A stretch of DNA of 64,000 bases from Bacillus sp. CH140a_4T (GTDB lineage Bacteria > Bacillota > Bacilli > Bacillales > Bacillaceae_G), in assembly GCF_008923725.1 (NCBI RefSeq), contig NZ_WBPF01000021.1, positions 767,924 through 831,923 on the forward strand, written 5' to 3'. Under the pieces are notes generated by a model. That model ran no database searches and was not told the origin of the DNA. It worked only from the letters and a program-made list of their open reading frames with translations. Shown in pieces: positions 8,051 to 16,513 of this stretch. Numbering within the stretch: the stretch's first letter is position 1; every line of letters starts with the position of its first letter. The translations under genes were made by a program, and so were the position numbers.

Positions 8051-9295
8051 TTATTTAGCTAAACGATATTTGGAAACATCGAAACCTTTCCATTCATAAT
8101 AATCTAAAATACCAGCATAAACTGCCTCAGCAGCAATTTGTCTTCCTGATTCAGTAGCTAATTTACCATTATCTATATCATTATCAATAAAGGCAAGCTC
8201 TGTTAAAACTGCTGGTACTGTATTATTATTTACTACATAAAGTGAGTGATCGTCTTTTATCTTTCTATCTCTTGTATGTAGTGCTTCTACTACTCTACTT
8301 TGAATTTTCTTTGCTAATACTTCGCTATCCTTTTCAATCTGTGTCTCTTCTCCATGCTTGGATTTTTTATAATAATATGTTTCCGTTCCATGACCATCAT
8401 GATTTTTAGAAGAATTTGCATGAATGCTTACAAATATATCTGCATTGTTCTCTTGACCAAATTTCACTCGATTCGCAAGAGATTCATTTTTGTTACTTCC
8501 TGGATTTCCGTTCTCTTCACGTGTTAACAAAGCTTTTAAAGGTGTATTTTTTTCTAACAACTTCTGTAATCTTAAAGATGTATCAAATACAATTTTACTT
8601 TCCTCTACACCTTGTCCTGGATTCCCTGGATCAAATCCTCCATGACCAGGATCAATAATAACTACCTTTTCTACTAAAGGATTACCTACTTTAAGTGAGT
8701 CAGTCTTTGTAATAAATTGAGCTGCTTCTGCTTTAGTTAGAATTTTTTTCGGCTCCCATCTGTCACCAGTCCCTACAGAAATCCCTAATGCAACTAGAAT
8801 GTTAGCTTTTTCTTTACCCCAGTTTAATGTTTCTAAATCTTTGAATTTAGTTGCTGGAGTACCGTTCACTTTAGACTCTAATTTGTAAGCTTCTACAAGA
8901 AGAGATGCCATTGAAACGCGGTCGATTTTTCCATCTGGCTCAAATCCATTGCCTGTACCTTTAACCACACCAGCTTTTTCTACAGCTGCGATGACTGGAG
9001 TAGCCCAATGTTTTTGAGAATCAGCGTAAGATGGTTTAGCATTTTTATCGATTGGTAATTTTAAAATTTTAGCCATCATTGTAGCTGCTTCTGCACGAGT
9101 AATCTCTTTTCTAGGCTCGAACATTCCTTTCTCGTTACCTGTAACTGCGCCTTTTTCTGCTAAGTAGTTAATAGAAGCTTCTGACCAATCCCCTGCTGGG
9201 ACATCTGGAAACGTTTTTGTTTGTGCGAAACTACTAGATGAATAAGATAATATACTAGCTGCGATTACTCCTGCTGCAATTATTCTATTTTTCAT
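8051..9295 (-). CDS. SLH-domain N-acetylmuramoyl-L-alanine amidase
   Basis: 414 residues: signal peptide (to SSSFA, residue 24), three SLH repeats (about 28-72, 88-130, 148-195) and an Amidase_3 domain (about 211-395). Zinc ligands and catalytic residues are in place: H218 in IDPGHGG, a Glu at 231/232, H292 in SIHAN and E367 in LTELAF. It cleaves the MurNAc-L-Ala amide bond of peptidoglycan while bound to the wall polysaccharide. It lies just upstream of the SLH glucosaminidase on the same strand, but with 258 bp and a hairpin between, so the two are probably separate transcripts with linked roles in wall turnover. Confidence 0.9.
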   Translation of the reverse strand: MKNRIIAAGVIAASILSYSSSSFAQTKTFPDVPAGDWSEASINYLAEKGAVTGNEKGMFEPRKEITRAEAATMMAKILKLPIDKNAKPSYADSQKHWATPVIAAVEKAGVVKGTGNGFEPDGKIDRVSMASLLVEAYKLESKVNGTPATKFKDLETLNWGKEKANILVALGISVGTGDRWEPKKILTKAEAAQFITKTDSLKVGNPLVEKVVIIDPGHGGFDPGNPGQGVEESKIVFDTSLRLQKLLEKNTPLKALLTREENGNPGSNKNESLANRVKFGQENNADIFVSIHANSSKNHDGHGTETYYYKKSKHGEETQIEKDSEVLAKKIQSRVVEALHTRDRKIKDDHSLYVVNNNTVPAVLTELAFIDNDIDNGKLATESGRQIAAEAVYAGILDYYEWKGFDVSKYRLAK

Positions 9296-9463
9296 AGAAT
9301 ATATTCCCCTCTCAAGTACAATGTATTTATGTAACAGACTAATTATAGTTCTGAAAATTGGTACTGGTCAATTGAAATTTGTATATTTTTGTATTATTAT
9401 TGTATTTTTTGTCATATATAACTATAGTTAAAAACTATAAGGTTTTATAAGGGAGAGATTCAT

Positions 9464-9949
9464 ATGAGCAACAATTGGAAAGATATAGAACACCGTATTT
9501 ACACGATGTGTATGATTCAGCGGAATAACGAAGTATTGTTAATACAGCGCCCCGATCATCTAGGCTTCCCTGGCTACATCGCTCCTGGCGGAAAAGTAGA
9601 TTTCCCAGAAAGTATCGTTCACGCTGCTAAACGAGAAGTAAAAGAAGAAACTGGATTACTTGTTTCAAATTTAACTTTTAAGGGATTAGATGAATACGTA
9701 AATCCGAAAGAAAATGTTCGATATATGGTATTTAATTATTGGGCAGACTCATTTGAAGGCGAACTTCTTATGAATCCTCCTGAGGGCGAATTATTATGGG
9801 TGACAATTGATACAGCATTAAATCTTCCTATGCAAAATTGGTTTAAAGAGAGATTCCCATTATTTTTTGAAAAAGGTACCTTTGAAATTCAACGTATTTG
9901 GGACCGAGACTTAGATAAACAAGTTGCTATGACAATTACGCATACGTAA
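9464..9949 (+). CDS. Nudix hydrolase, MutT-like
   Basis: A 161-residue Nudix enzyme with a complete box G(43)x5E(49)x7RE(57-58)VKEE(61-62)TG(64). The motif binds Mg2+ and cleaves nucleoside diphosphate-X compounds. The length and the PDHLGFPGYIAPGGK lead-in suit 8-oxo-dGTP-type cleaning enzymes, but the substrate is not fixed by the motif. ATG follows AAGGGAGAGA. Monocistronic with a terminator directly behind. Confidence 0.9.
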   Translation: MSNNWKDIEHRIYTMCMIQRNNEVLLIQRPDHLGFPGYIAPGGKVDFPESIVHAAKREVKEETGLLVSNLTFKGLDEYVNPKENVRYMVFNYWADSFEGELLMNPPEGELLWVTIDTALNLPMQNWFKERFPLFFEKGTFEIQRIWDRDLDKQVAMTITHT

Positions 9950-9950
9950 A

Positions 9951-9980
9951 AAAAGCTTGGAATCTCTCCAAGCTTTTCTT
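9951..9980. terminator. Bidirectional terminator
   Basis: AAAAGCTTGGA / TCCAAGCTTTT arms with a short loop between the convergent Nudix and yndJ-like genes. The stop codon of the latter is in the right flank. Confidence 0.85.
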
Positions 9981-11604
9981 ATTTCTCCTCTATTTTCGTA
10001 ATCTCATAATCAATTTCTAAAAACTTAATCCCAAATATCCACATTCTATGATTAGCTTCTAATATGTGATCCGTGTTCTCTTTAATAATAAAAGTCTCTG
10101 CTAACGGTAAACGTATTGTAAAGAAACGAGTATGTAAATAAATCCCCTCATCCCCCTTACCATTTTTTCTCAACTTACTAGTAATGATTAAATCATTACT
10201 CTTATTATATACTTTCAAAACTCCCGTCATATTCGAATATGGCAAAGGTAATGCAATATTCATATACGTCTCGTTCTCATATGTATGCTTTGAGTAAAGA
10301 GCTACAAATATAGATTCTCCTGCTTCATTTTTTCTTAACCAAGCCCTTACATTCTCTCTTCCATCCTTCTCATCTATTATCCCGACGATAGAGCCGTGCA
10401 TCGTTTCCGACTTGCCGCCCATTCCTAAATGTATTTGTCCTACACGTTTACTCATTTTCTCATAGCAAAATGCTACCGGGCGGAACCAGCGAGCCCATTT
10501 AATATGTGATTGTAACTCATACTCTTTTGTATCCTCATAAAAGCGAATAATACTTAAAGGAATCTTCGTCACGTCAAATGCCTCACTATGAAAATCATTC
10601 ATATTATCAACTAAACCTTTGTATTCTTTGCTATCTATTAAATTTCTGTTATGTAAAAATGCTTCACCAACTGTCACATTTCCTCTTAACCTGCTCATTG
10701 GTTTCCCGTAATATTTATAATTTGGAGCACTCTTTTCAATCAACCAGCCGACAAATGCTGGTAACGCTACTCCAATTCCATTGACAACACCGTGAATCCA
10801 AACCATTTGAGCGATTGTAATCGTCATTACATGTTTCAAATTCCCATACGAATATATAAGTGAAAACATAATTGTTACCATGAGTGTGCTAGACGATATG
10901 ATCAGGAGAATTTTTGCACTGATAGCATTAAATTTCGTGCGCCAAACATAAATACCATAACTATAAATCGCACATAAATATAGAAAAACTGCAAAAAATT
11001 CAAATACTCTGGAGTACGTAATTCCTATTGCAACTGTCATAGGTGAAATGACGATGATAAACATAATAGCATCATACACTTTACTTCTCTTTTCTCTTTT
11101 TCTCCCAATTAAACCAGCTGATAACGGCAGTAGAAATGCCGAATAATGAAAGTGTGCAGCTGTGAGTAAAACAATGTCAGAACTAAAGTGTATAATGGAG
11201 AGTTTTGCTACAGAAGCAAAAAACCAAAAACCACCTAAAAACAAATATATAAACGCACTATCGATAGCTGTCTCTTCTAGCGGTTTCCATCCTCTTTCTA
11301 GTAATCTACTCACACCAAATAATGCAACAATTCCTGTATATACAAACCAAAGTAACGCAAAAAAATAGTGGTTCGTTACGAAAGCTAACATTGCACTAAT
11401 TGCTGCGATTGGATATAACAACGATATAAATTTATAAAAAAACACATATGATCCATTTCTTGTTTTCTTATCAATGATGCAAAATGACATCGGTATAAAT
11501 AACAAAATAGATAATAAAATAATTGCTTCAACTGGGTTTACATTTGACCACTCACATATTAGAAAAATAATATAACAAGCAAGTCCAACTATTATATTTT
11601 TCAT
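9979..11604 (-). CDS. yndJ: YndJ-family membrane protein
   Basis: 541 residues. The N-terminal half (about 1-300) has roughly ten TM helices; the C-terminal half (about 310-541) is soluble and beta-rich (WARWFRPVAFCYEKMSKRVGQIHLGM). Size and layout match B. subtilis YndJ, whose function is unknown. It is the last gene of a tight three-gene operon with a DUF4166 protein (5 bp upstream) and an SRPBCC/DoxX protein. The order is the same as yndG-yndH-yndJ in B. subtilis as I recall it. Confidence 0.75.
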   Translation of the reverse strand: MKNIIVGLACYIIFLICEWSNVNPVEAIILLSILLFIPMSFCIIDKKTRNGSYVFFYKFISLLYPIAAISAMLAFVTNHYFFALLWFVYTGIVALFGVSRLLERGWKPLEETAIDSAFIYLFLGGFWFFASVAKLSIIHFSSDIVLLTAAHFHYSAFLLPLSAGLIGRKREKRSKVYDAIMFIIVISPMTVAIGITYSRVFEFFAVFLYLCAIYSYGIYVWRTKFNAISAKILLIISSSTLMVTIMFSLIYSYGNLKHVMTITIAQMVWIHGVVNGIGVALPAFVGWLIEKSAPNYKYYGKPMSRLRGNVTVGEAFLHNRNLIDSKEYKGLVDNMNDFHSEAFDVTKIPLSIIRFYEDTKEYELQSHIKWARWFRPVAFCYEKMSKRVGQIHLGMGGKSETMHGSIVGIIDEKDGRENVRAWLRKNEAGESIFVALYSKHTYENETYMNIALPLPYSNMTGVLKVYNKSNDLIITSKLRKNGKGDEGIYLHTRFFTIRLPLAETFIIKENTDHILEANHRMWIFGIKFLEIDYEITKIEEK

Positions 11605-11609
11605 ATCAT

Positions 11610-12221
11610 TTATTTCCTTTCCACAAATGTCCCCTTATATGAAAATAATGAACCAATTAACGGATTTCGTACTTGTACATGAATTCGAAAGCATTGTTGT
11701 GTTTCATCATAACTTTCTACAATGTTGGCCTCCCCGTATAAAAATCTAGGTAACGGGACTTTCCTTCCAAACATGTAAAACCATTGTTTCTTCGAAGAAA
11801 TATACATTGCCCCCACCTCATCAATATGAAAATTCAATGTAGAAACAAGTATGTGCGGTTCACCAAAATAATCTACAATTTCATTATTCTCTTCATCCAA
11901 CTGCATAACAGCGTTAAAATATCTTTTTTTATTATGAAAATAAAAAGTACGATTCCATCGCACAAACTCATGTCCATGTTCATCTCGCTCAGCAGTATTA
12001 TGTATTGTAAATGGCACTTCCTTCCCCCGCTCAGAGAAAAACATACGGAACTTCGATGCAATTTTTAATATTAATTTTACGAAAAAAGAGCCTCCATAAA
12101 TCTCATCCATCTTTCCTTCTCCAGTAAAACTATTTTCTTCTGTAATTTCATAGCGCCTCTGTAATTTTGGATGAAGCTTTTTATAAGAATCTCCTAATAG
12201 TCTTTCATACATATTAGCCAT
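11610..12221 (-). CDS. yndH: DUF4166 protein, YndH-like
   Basis: 203 residues, soluble, with the DUF4166 pattern MYERLLGDSYKKLHPKLQRRY at the start, then FVRWNRTFYF and VSTLNFHIDEVGAMYISSKKQWFYM. Its C-terminal region is related to that of YndJ in beta-rich character, suggesting that both bind a hydrophobic or lipid-like ligand; this is inference. It starts 3 bp after the yndG-like stop and ends 5 bp before yndJ. Confidence 0.7.
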   Translation of the reverse strand: MANMYERLLGDSYKKLHPKLQRRYEITEENSFTGEGKMDEIYGGSFFVKLILKIASKFRMFFSERGKEVPFTIHNTAERDEHGHEFVRWNRTFYFHNKKRYFNAVMQLDEENNEIVDYFGEPHILVSTLNFHIDEVGAMYISSKKQWFYMFGRKVPLPRFLYGEANIVESYDETQQCFRIHVQVRNPLIGSLFSYKGTFVERK

Positions 12222-12224
12222 ACA

Positions 12225-13133
12225 TTATCCCTTTCTTTTCCTCTTGCAATTTTTTGAGCTTGGTAAATTCGTGCTATTTATATAACCGACAATTGATAAT
12301 CCCATTAGTAGAACGTTTAATGTAATTGGATTAAACGGCTCTGTAAAGCTTGCGATATTCGTAAATCCTGCCGCTATTGTCAAGGCTATTAATATAAAAA
12401 TATGTACGATGAATACTTTTCGTTTTGAAAATGGCAACAGCCATATGACGCCAAAAATAATTTCTAACAATCCAATTATTTTAACTAGAAAAATACTATG
12501 CGCAGTTGAACCAATTATCACAGACAACATTTTTACTTCTTCTAAATGAGTAAACACTAGTTTCGGCACTATCCCTTGATACATCCATACAAAGGCAAAT
12601 AAAAAACATACGAGCCAATATGTCATTGTTCTTCTAATTAGTAATCTAGGATGAAGTCCCTTTTCTAACCATAACTTTAAAGCATCAAAACTCCAAGCAG
12701 TCGCCCAGCCTAATAACGGCCGAAACATATAGAAATCTATTACATCCCCTATACGACCAAACCTCGTATCATAATCATATTGCGTCTCAAAATGAATATG
12801 TTCTTTATGCGGTGTATACTTCCAATAACCACGCCCTATTTGAATAAGAGATAATCTATTATCCGTCCAAAATTTCAAAGACGAAATTCTTTCACCCGTT
12901 TCTTTTCTTATTTCACCTATCGATTCCCCTTCCCCAGCTATTTCAAATCCAAATCCGATCTTTGTTTTATATAAAAACTTCTGCGGTTCTCCTTCTTTTT
13001 TCTCTAAATACGAAATTTCAGTAAAACGAGCATCCCATTCTGTATGTATATCTGGTTCCTGCGTATATTCCCATAATTTTTCCATTGTGGTTTTCATTTT
13101 TGCCGAAACATAAATAGGCTTTTTCCCCTTCAT
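12225..13133 (-). CDS. yndG: SRPBCC/DoxX-like membrane protein, YndG-like
   Basis: 302 residues in two parts. Residues 1-155 form an SRPBCC (START-like) ligand-binding fold (MKTTMEKLWEYTQEPDIHTEWDARF, then IGFGFEIAGEGESIGEI). Residues about 165-290 contain four TM helices of DoxX type with a GLLEIIFGVIWLLP segment. ATG at 13133 follows TAGGAGGTGG. First gene of the ynd-like operon. Role unknown; a membrane-tethered lipid-handling unit is a reasonable guess. Confidence 0.7.
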   Translation of the reverse strand: MKGKKPIYVSAKMKTTMEKLWEYTQEPDIHTEWDARFTEISYLEKKEGEPQKFLYKTKIGFGFEIAGEGESIGEIRKETGERISSLKFWTDNRLSLIQIGRGYWKYTPHKEHIHFETQYDYDTRFGRIGDVIDFYMFRPLLGWATAWSFDALKLWLEKGLHPRLLIRRTMTYWLVCFLFAFVWMYQGIVPKLVFTHLEEVKMLSVIIGSTAHSIFLVKIIGLLEIIFGVIWLLPFSKRKVFIVHIFILIALTIAAGFTNIASFTEPFNPITLNVLLMGLSIVGYINSTNLPSSKNCKRKRKG

Positions 13134-13248
13134 TCTTCCACCTCCTATGCACTATAAGTTTAATGTACATGCAATGAATTTATTTTGCTACATTTTTAAA
13201 ATTCTTCCTTTTAGAAAAGAAAGAATTTTAAAAATTTATACAAAACAC

Positions 13249-13277
13249 TTGATTCCCCGAAAAATTTAAATTATTAT
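13249..13277 (+). promoter_or_regulatory. Sigma-A promoter of the lysC leader
   Basis: TTGATT (13249-13254), a 17-bp spacer and TATTAT (13272-13277), about 45 bp before the riboswitch. Confidence 0.6.
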
Positions 13278-13327
13278 AAAACAAATGTTACCAACAACTT
13301 CATAAATCAAACACTCTCGCCTAAAAC

Positions 13328-13510
13328 GTGAGATAGAGGTTGCGATACTTATGATTATTCTAATGGAGACACAGAGATGTCTATGAAATTAGATGAAAGG
13401 AAGTATTGCCGAAATCGATAATTTTCTCTGCATTTATCGATTGGGGCTGTTTTCGAATAGAAACAGAACTGTCATATGTACAGAAGTGTATGTATGAAGA
13501 GCTATCTACA
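13328..13510 (+). ncRNA. Lysine riboswitch (L box)
   Basis: The leader of the aspartate kinase gene carries the L-box landmarks in order: GATAGAGGTTGCGA, a first arm with ATGGAGAC, GATGAAAGGAAGTATTGCCGAA, then TTGGGGCTGTTTTC and the closing GAGCTATCT that pairs with GATAG to form P1. Lysine binding stabilises the aptamer and favours the terminator at 13595-13629, shutting off lysine synthesis. A U-rich stretch (13511-13590) between them can serve as the antiterminator partner. Confidence 0.9.
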
Positions 13511-13594
13511 AAAAAGAGATATCATTTTTATGGTATTCCTTTTTTGGCGGTTTTTTTATTAGCTCCGTTTTCTGTTTCCCTTTTCCTGTAACAG

Positions 13595-13629
13595 CACCAT
13601 CCTCACTTATTTGAGATGGTGTTTTTTGT
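13595..13629 (+). terminator. Riboswitch-controlled terminator
   Basis: CACCATC / GATGGTG arms (with TCA/TGA extension) followed by TTTTTTGTTTTT, 85 nt after the lysine aptamer and 83 bp before the lysC start. Confidence 0.85.
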
Positions 13630-13711
13630 TTTTCTCTGGTAACTACAGGAATATTGGGATTTATATATGTCCTAATCTATTCTTAAAAATGGATGAAAGA
13701 AGGAATTCGTA

Positions 13712-14941
13712 ATGGAAACGATTGTACAAAAATTTGGTGGCACTTCTGTCGGAAGTGTTGAGCGCATTCAACATGTAGCAAATTTAATTATTGAAGAATA
13801 TGAACGAGGGCATAGTATCGTCTCTGTCGTTTCAGCAATGGGAAAAAGCACAGATGAACTTGTAGCACTCGCTAACGCTATTACAGAAAATCCAAGTAAA
13901 CGTGAAATGGATATGCTTCTATCAACAGGTGAGCAAGTGACTATTTCATTATTAACGATAGCACTCCAATCAAAAGGTTATAACGCGATTTCATTAACAG
14001 GATGGCAAGCTGGTATTACGACAGAATCTGTACATAGTAGTGCACGGATTACTGACATTCATACAGATCGAATTCAATCTTATCTTACTGAAGGTACGAT
14101 TGTTATCGTAGCTGGCTTCCAAGGAGTTAGTGAAAACCATGAAATTACAACGCTTGGACGCGGTGGTTCTGATACAACTGCTGTTGCATTAGCTGCTGCA
14201 CTGAAAGCAAAAAAATGCGATATTTACACGGATGTGACCGGCGTATATACGACGGACCCACGAGTTGTAAAAAATGCTTATAAATTAGATGAAATTTCTT
14301 ATGACGAAATGCTAGAACTAGCAAATCTCGGTGCTGGCGTATTACACCCGCGTGCGGTTGAGTTTGCTAAAAATCATAATGTCATTTTAGAAGTTCGCTC
14401 AAGTATGGAACAAGAAAATGGAACAATTGTAAAAGGAGAATGTAACATGGAACAACAATCAATCGTTAAAGGTATTGCATTTGAAGATAATATTACACGC
14501 GTCACAATGAAAGGATTAGAACAAGGTGCACTTTCAACGATTTTCTCTACATTAGCAGCGGCACATATTAATGTAGATATCATCATCCAAAGTATTACAA
14601 ATGAAGGAACTGTTCACCTCTCCTTCTCAATCCATTCTAATGATTTAAAAGAAACATTAGAGGTATTAAAACAAAATCAAGAAACACTTCACTATGAATC
14701 TGTAGAATATGAAAATCATTTAGCAAAAGTATCAATTGTAGGATCTGGTATGGTCTCTAATCCAGGTGTTGCTGCGAATATGTTCACTACTTTAAAAGAA
14801 GAAGATATTCATATTAAAATGGTAAGTACATCAGAAATTAAAGTGTCTGTCGTTATTGACCGCCTTCATTTAGTAACAGGTGTCGAGGCGCTGCATCAAT
14901 CATTTATGGCGAAAATTGAGCCTTTAGTGCAGATGAGTTAA
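13712..14941 (+). CDS. lysC: Aspartate kinase, lysine-sensitive
   Basis: 409 residues. The kinase domain (about 1-240) opens with QKFGGTSVGS, has the TLGRGGSDTTAVALAAAL nucleotide site (about 149-166), and is followed by two ACT regulatory domains (about 265-409). It phosphorylates aspartate to aspartyl-4-phosphate, the first step to lysine, diaminopimelate, threonine and methionine. The lysine riboswitch upstream indicates the lysine-responsive isozyme. ATG at 13712 follows GAAAGAAGGA. Inside, an ATG at 14447 (codon 246) is preceded by AAAGGAG, giving a probable separate beta subunit of 164 residues, as in B. subtilis LysC. Confidence 0.92.
   Translation: METIVQKFGGTSVGSVERIQHVANLIIEEYERGHSIVSVVSAMGKSTDELVALANAITENPSKREMDMLLSTGEQVTISLLTIALQSKGYNAISLTGWQAGITTESVHSSARITDIHTDRIQSYLTEGTIVIVAGFQGVSENHEITTLGRGGSDTTAVALAAALKAKKCDIYTDVTGVYTTDPRVVKNAYKLDEISYDEMLELANLGAGVLHPRAVEFAKNHNVILEVRSSMEQENGTIVKGECNMEQQSIVKGIAFEDNITRVTMKGLEQGALSTIFSTLAAAHINVDIIIQSITNEGTVHLSFSIHSNDLKETLEVLKQNQETLHYESVEYENHLAKVSIVGSGMVSNPGVAANMFTTLKEEDIHIKMVSTSEIKVSVVIDRLHLVTGVEALHQSFMAKIEPLVQMS
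14447..14941 (+). CDS. lysC: Internal in-frame start: aspartate kinase beta subunit
   Basis: The ATG at codon 246 of the kinase gene sits 7-8 nt after AAAGGAGAA, as good a ribosome site as that of the full-length protein. The resulting 164-residue chain holds only the ACT domains. B. subtilis aspartokinase II is an alpha2beta2 enzyme made in this way from one gene, so a nested product is expected here. Confidence 0.65.
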   Translation: MEQQSIVKGIAFEDNITRVTMKGLEQGALSTIFSTLAAAHINVDIIIQSITNEGTVHLSFSIHSNDLKETLEVLKQNQETLHYESVEYENHLAKVSIVGSGMVSNPGVAANMFTTLKEEDIHIKMVSTSEIKVSVVIDRLHLVTGVEALHQSFMAKIEPLVQMS

Positions 14942-15168
14942 TTTCCACTAGTAAAACTTAAAACTAATTATATGAATCTATTTCCTTCCTATATAAATAG
15001 AAACAGGATAAGAAGATTTTGCGGAAAAGTCGAAGTTCTTTTATCGAATAGCAACTACATTGTCAAATTCTTAAAATGATAGCATTCACAAAATAAAATT
15101 CACGCGTATTTCAATAGTAGAAGGTTTACGAAGTGTTGTTCGTTAACAAAATGTTTATTCTATACCCG

Positions 15169-15214
15169 AAAACACCTTGTCACACTTTCCTACACTGTGA
15201 CAAGGTGTTTTTTG
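15169..15214 (+). terminator. Strong terminator in the lysC-VOC gap
   Basis: The gap 14942-15287 contains only a 15-bp stem (AAAACACCTTGTCAC / GTGACAAGGTGTTTT) with a T-run, about 230 bp after lysC and 75 bp before the VOC gene. The rest of the gap is AT-rich without a convincing gene. Confidence 0.85.
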
Positions 15215-15287
15215 TTTAGAAGAAATTTTAGTATAATTATGAGGATAGTTAGATAATAAATTTATACATATAAAGGAGATAGAGACT

Positions 15288-15740
15288 ATGGCAAGCAACA
15301 GATTACTAAGAATGGACAATGTCAGCATTGTTGTAGAATCCCTTGATAACGCAATCTCTTTCTTCGAGGAGATTGGATTAAAACTCGAAGGACGAGCTAC
15401 TGTCGAAGGTGAATGGGCTGGTCGTGTAACCGGACTCGGTTCTCAGTCCGTGGAGATTGCTATGATGGTGACCCCAGATGGCCATAGCCGAATTGAACTT
15501 TCTCGATTTCTCACACCACCTACTATTGCAGATCACCGAACAGCTCCTGTAAATGCCCTCGGTTATTTACGCGTCATGTTCACCGTTGAGGACATTGACG
15601 AAATGGTATCCAGACTGACTAAGCATGGTGCTCAGCTCGTTGGCGAAATAGTTCAGTACGAGGACTCGTATCGACTCTGCTACATTCGTGGAACCGAAGG
15701 GATTTTAATCGGTTTGGCGGAAGAACTCGGTAATAAATAA
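15288..15740 (+). CDS. VOC (glyoxalase/bleomycin-resistance) family protein
   Basis: A 150-residue single-domain VOC protein: two beta-alpha-beta-beta-beta repeats (about 5-65 and 78-148), LDNAISFFEEIGLKLEG in the first and YLRVMFTVEDIDEMVSRLTKHGAQ in the second. Such proteins bind a metal and act as lyases, dioxygenases or antibiotic-binding proteins; the substrate here is unknown. ATG follows AAAGGAGATAG. Its codons are clearly richer in G and C (CTCGGT, GTCCGTGGAG, GGCCATAGCC) than neighbouring genes, which suggests recent acquisition. Confidence 0.8.
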   Translation: MASNRLLRMDNVSIVVESLDNAISFFEEIGLKLEGRATVEGEWAGRVTGLGSQSVEIAMMVTPDGHSRIELSRFLTPPTIADHRTAPVNALGYLRVMFTVEDIDEMVSRLTKHGAQLVGEIVQYEDSYRLCYIRGTEGILIGLAEELGNK

Positions 15741-15803
15741 GTAATGTTTTACTGAAGTAAAAATATTTGAAAGAACTTTACGCTTAATAAATCTTAGATT
15801 TTG

Positions 15804-15831
15804 AACCCCGTCCTAGCTTTAGAACGGGGTT
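15804..15831 (+). terminator. Hairpin after the VOC gene
   Basis: AACCCCGT / ACGGGGTT arms around a 12-nt loop, 64 bp past the VOC stop; only short T stretches follow. Confidence 0.55.
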
Positions 15832-15934
15832 ATGCTTGTTTGGACTTTTTAACATACTATCAATATCCCGAAATCATTATAAAACAATTCAATTACTTGT
15901 TATACTCTTTCCTAGGAAATATAACTGACTCTTC

Positions 15935-16375
15935 TCACTTCTTATCATATATATCTTTTCTTTTAAAAAACGATCTGAACTCATTCAAAATCACTTTCTT
16001 TACGTCAGAGTAAAAAACCATCATGAATAGTGCTATTCCTAATAATATCTCTTGCATTCCTTCATAATCAACGAAAGCACTCACAATTAGCAAACCAAAT
16101 CCAATGTAGAAACCAAATTCATTCTCTTTCTCAAAATCTTCATCTTCTTCATCAATATGTATTTTCTCTTTAAAGCTTTGGTTTCCTTTTATTAATTCAT
16201 CTAGCGTGACATTATACATTTCGCTAAGCAAAATTAAATTATCAATATCCGGACAGCTTTTATCATGTTCCCACTTATACACAGCTTGCCTTGTCACACC
16301 AATTTTTTTAGCAACATCTTCCTGTGAAAACCCTTTTGACTCTCGCAATCTTTTAAGTTGTTGTCCTAAACTCAT
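15935..16375 (-). CDS. XRE-family regulator with membrane anchor
   Basis: 146 residues. An N-terminal Cro/C1 helix-turn-helix (about 5-60: LKRLRESKGFSQEDVAKKIGVTRQAVYKWE) is followed by an acidic linker (HIDEEDEDFEKENEF), two hydrophobic segments (about 88-118) and a basic tail. A DNA-binding domain tied to the membrane suggests a regulator that reads the envelope. ATG at 16375 follows AAAGGAGGGG. No obvious target or partner gene is adjacent. Confidence 0.8.
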   Translation of the reverse strand: MSLGQQLKRLRESKGFSQEDVAKKIGVTRQAVYKWEHDKSCPDIDNLILLSEMYNVTLDELIKGNQSFKEKIHIDEEDEDFEKENEFGFYIGFGLLIVSAFVDYEGMQEILLGIALFMMVFYSDVKKVILNEFRSFFKRKDIYDKK

Positions 16376-16513
16376 AACGTCCCCTCCTTTAACAAATTAT
16401 GACATAATAGGAGATGAAAAAGAAAGAAACTATTGGTAAAATTCAGTGTAAACCATTCGTTTACACAATAAAAAAGAGAGAATAACTCTTTGAGTTACCC
16501 TCTCTTCCTTCTA

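Noticed and set aside
14972-15079. A 35-codon frame (MNLFPSYINR...) after lysC
   Set aside because: No ribosome binding site and no hydrophobic or conserved pattern; likely chance.
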